Assembly: GCF_014697105.1 (NCBI RefSeq)
Contig: NZ_JACJRF010000018.1
Coordinates: 1-64,000 of the forward strand
Origin: Anabaena subtropica FACHB-260
GTDB taxonomy: Bacteria > Cyanobacteriota > Cyanobacteriia > Cyanobacteriales > Nostocaceae
Length of the DNA: 64,000 nt
Direction: 5' to 3'
Position numbers and translations under genes: made by a program. The notes beneath the pieces are model-generated. The model was not told the origin of the DNA and ran no database searches. It worked only from the letters and a program-made list of their open reading frames with translations. The number at the start of each line of letters is the position of its first letter. Position 1 is the first letter of the stretch. This document shows positions 59,437 to 64,000 of this stretch, in pieces.

Positions 59437-60093
59437 TTAGGCATCAAGATAGGTTTGCAACTGAGTTTGCAATCTGGATCTAGCCCTAGCAATTCTCGAC
59501 TTGACTGTTCCCAAGGATACACCTGTGATTTCGGCAATTTCTTCGTATGGCATACCTTCGATTTCCCTGAGAACAATGGTAGTACGGAATACTTCGGGTA
59601 AATCCGCGATCGCCTCCCGCAGTTGTTCGTAAAATTCTCTAGTTGTCAGTTCTTCCTCTGGCCCTGGTGTATCTCCAGCAATTTCCCAATCCATTTCGCC
59701 ATCATCAACAGAACGGGGAGCATCTAATGACAGAGGACTCACAACCCGTTTGCGTTTACGCAATTCGTCATAAAACAAATTGGTGGCAATGCGGCTTAAC
59801 CAGCCCCTAAATTTCGATGGTTCTTGCAATCGGTTAATATTCCGATAAACGCGAATCCAAACTTCTTGAGCCAAGTCGGCTCTGTCTGACCAATCAGGGG
59901 CTAGGTGGTACAGAACTCTATCAACCTGGGTTTGATAGCGGCGCAATAGCTCGGCAAACGCAACACGATCTGGACGCAGCCCTACTTGACAGCGCAAGAT
60001 TAAATCGTGGTTAGAGAGTTTGTCAACTTGCACCGATGCTTCTGAACACCTCGCATCAACCGTTGACCAGGATACAGTAATCGATTGACTCAT
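59437..60093 (-). CDS. sigG: ECF RNA polymerase sigma factor, SigG-like
   Basis: A 218-residue extracytoplasmic-function sigma factor. Region 2 has FAELLRRYQTQVDRVLYHL, DLAQEVWIRVYRNINR and FRGWLSRIATNLFYDELRKR. Region 4 has LPEVFRTTIVLREIEGMPYE and TGVSLGTVKSRIARARSRL. The ATG at 60093 begins MSQSITVSW; the open frame continues 46 codons further. The pairing with a zinc-less anti-sigma factor and the nearby ComFB/CdgR-like gene agree with my recollection of the Nostoc PCC 7120 sigG region, but I could not check this. Confidence 0.82.
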   Translation of the reverse strand: MSQSITVSWSTVDARCSEASVQVDKLSNHDLILRCQVGLRPDRVAFAELLRRYQTQVDRVLYHLAPDWSDRADLAQEVWIRVYRNINRLQEPSKFRGWLSRIATNLFYDELRKRKRVVSPLSLDAPRSVDDGEMDWEIAGDTPGPEEELTTREFYEQLREAIADLPEVFRTTIVLREIEGMPYEEIAEITGVSLGTVKSRIARARSRLQTQLQTYLDA

Positions 60094-60912
60094 AGATCGT
60101 ACTGGCTTTAATTTATCCCTATCTATTAGACCTGCTAATTGGCAGCTTGTTCCTGAATTAAGTGACGGATTTAGGACTGTAACACTGAGTTCTCCAATAT
60201 TGAGTGCATTTGTTCTGGCGCACAACGTCAATCTTGTTCTTCAGGGATTGTTTTGGTTTATCTCCCCCCAGTCAAGGCTATGTTACATATTGTTGTGGAG
60301 CTAACGATTAGTGACCACCTGTGATTGACAAATAAGACGATGTATGATTATGAGTAATGGTGTATCAAAATACAGCTATAGAGTGAAAACTGCTTTTTGT
60401 TCTCTACTAGTTAAGTTACTCTAGGAGTGGCTTTTCTCAATATTATAGAAAATAATCTATGTATCTTAACGATACAAGTGGGGGAAAATAATTTTGATGT
60501 AATTTTTGTGGAAAAATTTATAAGATTGATTTGATTAATTTTCTGCCTTATATTTGCTTTAAAAGCAAGTTATGATTCCAGAATTTTTGAACCTCATATA
60601 ATTATGATTTCATAAACATAAATAATTATGAAAATATCCCTTTTATTGATTCTATGCTCCATTTTTGATTTTCCATTTTAAAAGGACTTAATTTGCTTAA
60701 GATTAAATCAAAAACATAGTTATTTGGCACACAGAAACTGAATTGATTAGACTTTATTTTTAATGCTAGTACCAATTCACGAAAAAGAAGGCAAAAAATT
60801 GATGCACACAATATAGACCCAGGTTAATTTGTAGGATTCTTAATACTTACAGGTTAGAATTTGTTAAAAATCTAGTATCTGAGATTTCTGGGTCTGTAGT
60901 TAGTAGGAAATG
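60094..60912. other. Long intergenic region between sigG-like gene and small peptide gene
   Basis: About 820 bp, AT-rich. GTATC/GATAC inverted repeats lie near 60459-60473. A 61-codon minus frame at 60626-60811 has no ribosome site or family resemblance. The sigma gene's promoter should lie here. Confidence 0.45.
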
Positions 60913-61065
60913 TTATCTTTCCGGTATTTTTACTAAAATTGTTGTTGATCTATCTATGTGTTGTTGATAACTAGCACCAGAATTTCTTTGATCAGGGACA
61001 TGGACTTGAAAAAATAAATTGAGGGCAAATGTAATCGTGACTGCTAGCCATAGTTTTTCTAACAT
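60913..61065 (-). CDS. Small membrane peptide of 50 residues, unknown
   Basis: A 50-residue protein starting at the ATG at 61065, preceded by GGGAGAAAG 4-5 nt upstream, a strong ribosome site. Residues 1-17 form a hydrophobic helix (LEKLWLAVTITFALNLFF), followed by a polar tail (PDQRNSGASYQQHIDRS). It could be a single-pass membrane peptide or an exported one. The gene diverges from the L,D-transpeptidase gene across about 270 bp. The function is unknown. Confidence 0.55.
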   Translation of the reverse strand: MLEKLWLAVTITFALNLFFQVHVPDQRNSGASYQQHIDRSTTILVKIPER

Positions 61066-61338
61066 GGTCTTTCTCCCACCCACACCATTAATAATTGATT
61101 GCTGCACTTGCAGAGTGCTACAAGTAACGTCGATGTTAAAAATTCTTTCCTCAAGACTTCAGTTAAACAAATTTCTTTTCCAGAAATTGTCTAGCTGTAA
61201 TGCTTATATATCCTTAGTCTGCCCAAGAGCGTAGGTATAGTTATGAGGGAACAGATAAGAATTTATAAATTCTTGATAATTTAGAGAATAAAAATGTTCA
61301 ATTAGTCGGCTGAATATGTCAGGGATAAACAATAGGCG

Positions 61339-62157
61339 ATGGCAATGGTAAGAAATAAATCTGTAGGGCGTATGGTAATGTTTCTTTGCTTTGGCACAGC
61401 CATCTTATCGCTAGCTGTGCATTGGCGCATTACTACAGCACAGGGGCAGTTTAAAAAGTCAGTTTCCACCACATCAAGTCGCCCTGGAGGCACTTATAGA
61501 GGAGGTTTAGGTGAAATCGCTTTTGGTGCGCCTGCACCTGCTGGTGACTCTACATCAGATCAACTATCCCAACCACAGTCTTCGGCTATAAAGTCTAATC
61601 ATAAGTCGGATACTGTTAGCAAAAATGTAGCGATAGCAACTAACGTACCTAAAAAAACACAGTTATTAACACCAGAATCAAGAAAAAACTCTCGTTTATC
61701 TGCTCAAAGCCAGTCACAATCTTCTCCGCCTTCAGCCCACAAAAAAACATCTAATAAGCTAGAAAATGCCAAGAAGGAAGTAGTGGTTGATTTAAGCGAT
61801 CGCCGTACTTATGTTTATGCAGGGGGTATGGTTATAGCTAGTTACCCAATTGCTATAGGTAAGAAGGGTTGGGAAACGCCTACAGGTACTTTCAACGTGT
61901 CACATATGGAACACGATCCCATCTGGAAGCACCCTATCACAGGTAAAATATTTCCTGCTGGTTCTGATAGTCCTTTAGGGGAACGATGGATTGGTTTTTG
62001 GTCAGATGGCCGGAATAAAATTGGCTTTCATGGTACACCAGACACCCACCTCTTAGGAACAGCTATTTCTCATGGTTGTCTGAGGATGCGTAATTCTGAT
62101 GTCCGTTTGCTATATGACCAAGTAGATGTAGGTACACCCGTGGTAGTACAGGAATAG
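61339..62157 (+). CDS. L,D-transpeptidase (YkuD domain)
   Basis: A 272-residue envelope enzyme. The N-terminal membrane anchor is at residues 10-30 (VMFLCFGTAILSLAVHW). A Ser/Lys-rich linker is followed by the YkuD domain from about 147 (VVVDLSDRRTYVYAGGMVIASYPIAIGKKG, given in part). The catalytic motif is HGCLRMRN, with the upstream His in GFHGTPD. Such enzymes make 3-3 peptidoglycan cross-links or attach proteins to it. It converges on the ComFB-like gene with STRR repeats between. Confidence 0.92.
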   Translation: MAMVRNKSVGRMVMFLCFGTAILSLAVHWRITTAQGQFKKSVSTTSSRPGGTYRGGLGEIAFGAPAPAGDSTSDQLSQPQSSAIKSNHKSDTVSKNVAIATNVPKKTQLLTPESRKNSRLSAQSQSQSSPPSAHKKTSNKLENAKKEVVVDLSDRRTYVYAGGMVIASYPIAIGKKGWETPTGTFNVSHMEHDPIWKHPITGKIFPAGSDSPLGERWIGFWSDGRNKIGFHGTPDTHLLGTAISHGCLRMRNSDVRLLYDQVDVGTPVVVQE

Positions 62158-62249
62158 TCAATGGTCAAGAGCTATAGTCAAGAGTCCAGAACCTTCATTT
62201 TTAGCTTTTAACTGTTGACTGTTGACCATTGACCATTGACCGTTGACTG
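62157..62249. repeat. STRR heptads forming an inverted repeat between convergent genes
   Basis: TTGACTG/TTGACCA heptads run at 62212-62249. GTCAATGGTCAA (62157-62168) is perfectly complementary to TTGACCATTGAC (62222-62233), so the transcript can fold into a 12-bp stem. It may serve as a terminator for both genes. Confidence 0.65.
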
Positions 62250-62251
62250 AA

Positions 62252-62791
62252 TTATGAAAATTTTTGCTCAAAGCCAGGGGCATAGACTTGCAGTAAACTG
62301 CTAACCTGACGCAGGACTTCATTACCTGTTGTTTTTGTAGAAACGGGGGTTCTGTTGTCGTTTGGCTGGTCAAGATTAAGGTTGATTGCCTCACTTACCT
62401 GTTGGGAGATTAATTCTTGAAGTTCTGCTTTGGCGCGTATGCGTTGGTAGCTAGCACCTTCTTCTGTGGTGGCGTATAAGGGGGGCAATCGGTTAAGGGC
62501 GTAAGCGGCTATATCCCCGACATCGATAGAACTTTCGCTGGTAGCTTCAATTTCTGCTACTCTAGCGATCGCTTCAGTGAGTACCAATTCTTCCATAACG
62601 TTAATGAACTGTTTGCGAGGAACCGCCACTACCTCACCAGTTAATAACGCTCCCATCAATCGATCCAGCGCCATATACTCTTCTATGGAGAGTTCTGATG
62701 CGTTATCACAGATGCGTCCAACTTCTGCTTCCATTGCTGGCGTAAGATAACCATCCTGGAGAGCTTGTTCTACAATTTTCTCAATACTCAT
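62252..62791 (-). CDS. ComFB family protein, CdgR-like c-di-GMP receptor candidate
   Basis: A 179-residue protein. The central part (FINVMEELVLTEAIARVAEI, VGDIAAYALNRLPPLYATTEEG) is a late-competence ComFB domain. The N-terminal region (YLTPAMEAEVGRICDNASEL) and the C-terminal tail complete the cyanobacterial form. Cyanobacterial relatives (CdgR/ComFB) bind c-di-GMP and influence cell size or natural competence. The ATG at 62791 is chosen; one at 62800 is also possible. Confidence 0.8.
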   Translation of the reverse strand: MSIEKIVEQALQDGYLTPAMEAEVGRICDNASELSIEEYMALDRLMGALLTGEVVAVPRKQFINVMEELVLTEAIARVAEIEATSESSIDVGDIAAYALNRLPPLYATTEEGASYQRIRAKAELQELISQQVSEAINLNLDQPNDNRTPVSTKTTGNEVLRQVSSLLQVYAPGFEQKFS

Positions 62792-62919
62792 AACGCTCAT
62801 CTTAAATTTAAGCCACCCAAGCAAGGTAAGGACGGAACCAATTCAAACTTATTTTGCCTAACTCATTATCGACAAAAAATATACAAAGTCAACAATAGAA
62901 GCGATTAATCACGCTTCAA

Positions 62920-63858
62920 TTATTCAAAAGTTTTGCTTTTCCAAGTCATTGGGTCAATAGATTGACCATTAACATACAGACCCCAGTGCAAGTGTGGCCC
63001 TGTAGAAGCGCCTGTTGAACCCACTGTGCCGATTAATTGCCCAGCTTTGACAAAGTCACCTTCTTTGACATTAATCCGACTTAGGTGCAGGAAAATACTG
63101 ACAACTCCTTGACCGTGGTCAATGCCAACAGTGTTACCATGAACTCGAAATCCTTGGGCTACTGTGCCGACTAAAGCTACCTTACCAGCAGCTGGGGCAA
63201 CTACACGAGAGCCTGCCGCACCAGCGTAGTCAAGACCACGATGGAAGTAGCCATTGGCAAATTTCCCATTGTAGTAGCGACGTACACCATAAATTGTGCT
63301 GATGCGCCCGTTATTTGGTCTGAGGAATTTGCCATTCCAATATTTTTGTGGTGTTTGTATAGCTTTAAAAGCTGCGGCACGGTTAAGTTCGTATTGCGTC
63401 GCGCCATCGGCAGATTTGCCAGGTCGCAAAGTAATGCGCTGTACCGGGAACTTCCGAGTAGCTACCGCTAGAGGCAATTCTTTGACTTGACCATCACCAG
63501 AAACTCTAATTTTTCTAGCGCCTGGCTTTTCTAGAGGGGTTGTAGGTATAAATGCTCGATATTTATTTGGTGCTATTTCAAAAACTGGGTAAGTTTTCTC
63601 ACCAAAAGATACACTTGGGTTATTAATATTGTCTGGATTATCTAGATTGATCACCACAGAAACTGTATCCCCCAGACGGGGATTCTTGGGATTCACCTCT
63701 ACTTGCAAAGCTTCTACAGGTAATCCCAATGTCACAGGCAAAGTGGCACATAAACCAATCAAGAAGTTGATTGGCAGGAGATGATTCTTCTTCACTCCTC
63801 TAACATCAAAATTGAATTTGTTTTTTTGATTATTAATTGGGTTAACGTCGGTATTCAT
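62920..63858 (-). CDS. M23 family metallopeptidase (LytM-type endopeptidase)
   Basis: A 312-residue exported protein. A hydrophobic signal/anchor lies near residues 30-48 (INFLIGLCATLPVTLG). A beta-rich middle domain precedes the M23 domain from about 190 with zinc ligands in FHRGLDYAG and PHLHWGLYV. It cleaves peptide bridges in peptidoglycan, or activates amidases if degenerate; here the H-x3-D and HLH motifs are intact. The ATG at 63858 is preferred over a TTG at 63867. Confidence 0.92.
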   Translation of the reverse strand: MNTDVNPINNQKNKFNFDVRGVKKNHLLPINFLIGLCATLPVTLGLPVEALQVEVNPKNPRLGDTVSVVINLDNPDNINNPSVSFGEKTYPVFEIAPNKYRAFIPTTPLEKPGARKIRVSGDGQVKELPLAVATRKFPVQRITLRPGKSADGATQYELNRAAAFKAIQTPQKYWNGKFLRPNNGRISTIYGVRRYYNGKFANGYFHRGLDYAGAAGSRVVAPAAGKVALVGTVAQGFRVHGNTVGIDHGQGVVSIFLHLSRINVKEGDFVKAGQLIGTVGSTGASTGPHLHWGLYVNGQSIDPMTWKSKTFE

Positions 63859-64000
63859 AGAACTCAATAAGATTTTTTACTTCTTTTGAGAAACAGACTA
63901 GCTGATAGTTGCTAGTGTTTCCTGGCTGAAGCAAATTTTTTTGACCATAAAGTATAGTCTTCAGAAATGCTCTATGGACTAAACTATACTAACCGTAATG

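Overview
The window is chromosomal DNA of a filamentous, probably heterocyst-forming cyanobacterium of the Nostoc/Anabaena type. Direct signs are psbZ (photosystem II), petJ (cytochrome c6), nblA (phycobilisome degradation), many copies of the octamer GCGATCGC (HIP1) inside and between genes, and heptanucleotide tandem repeats (STRRs) between genes and inside some of them. I see no transposase, integrase, phage genes, rRNA or CRISPR array. The one RNA gene found is a tRNA-Gly(GCC). Species-level placement and ortholog names rest on family knowledge, not on a search.

Layout. 1-668: a 23-copy heptad repeat, then AT-rich DNA. 669-7030 (+): a DUF92 membrane protein, then a parvulin isomerase, an ABC exporter with a dead C39 domain, and a subtilisin-like protease. 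7100-13659 (-): a 2OG-Fe(II) oxygenase, three tandem Ser/Thr kinases with different C-terminal domains, and a GIY-YIG protein. 13988-17532 (-): a ProA-like protein lacking its catalytic Cys, a zinc-ribbon membrane protein, tRNA-Gly, ribH and psbZ. 17728-26672 (+ mostly): a DHH-CBS-tRNA nucleotidyltransferase, an ABC-F ATPase abutting a truncated Uma2 fragment, a DUF6825-like protein, an ABC1/UbiB kinase, a PP2C phosphatase and nblA.

27132-37328 (- mostly): a fourth Ser/Thr kinase, a small unknown, anmK, an AT-rich orphan gene (+), and the kdpA-B-G-C-D potassium ATPase operon with a KdpD lacking a histidine kinase. 37834-46947: a FAD monooxygenase converging on priA, a group 2 sigma factor, a GNAT enzyme, petJ, a DUF2993 protein and a pentapeptide-repeat protein. 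47113-54996 (+): the glycine cleavage genes gcvT, gcvH and gcvP, then leuS. 55058-58174 (-): a ParA ATPase overlapping a coiled-coil partner (McdA/McdB-like), followed by an unknown membrane protein.

58673-63858: an ECF sigma factor (SigG-like) with its anti-sigma factor, a 50-residue membrane peptide, an L,D-transpeptidase, a ComFB/CdgR-like c-di-GMP receptor candidate and an M23 endopeptidase. This end reads as a cell-envelope neighbourhood. Most genes are ordinary housekeeping and photosynthesis genes. The parts most worth a second look are the exporter/protease cassette, the kinase array, the Cys-less ProA, the ParA/coiled-coil pair, a structured intergenic segment near 58.5 kb, and STRR-like DNA that has become coding sequence in several conserved enzymes.
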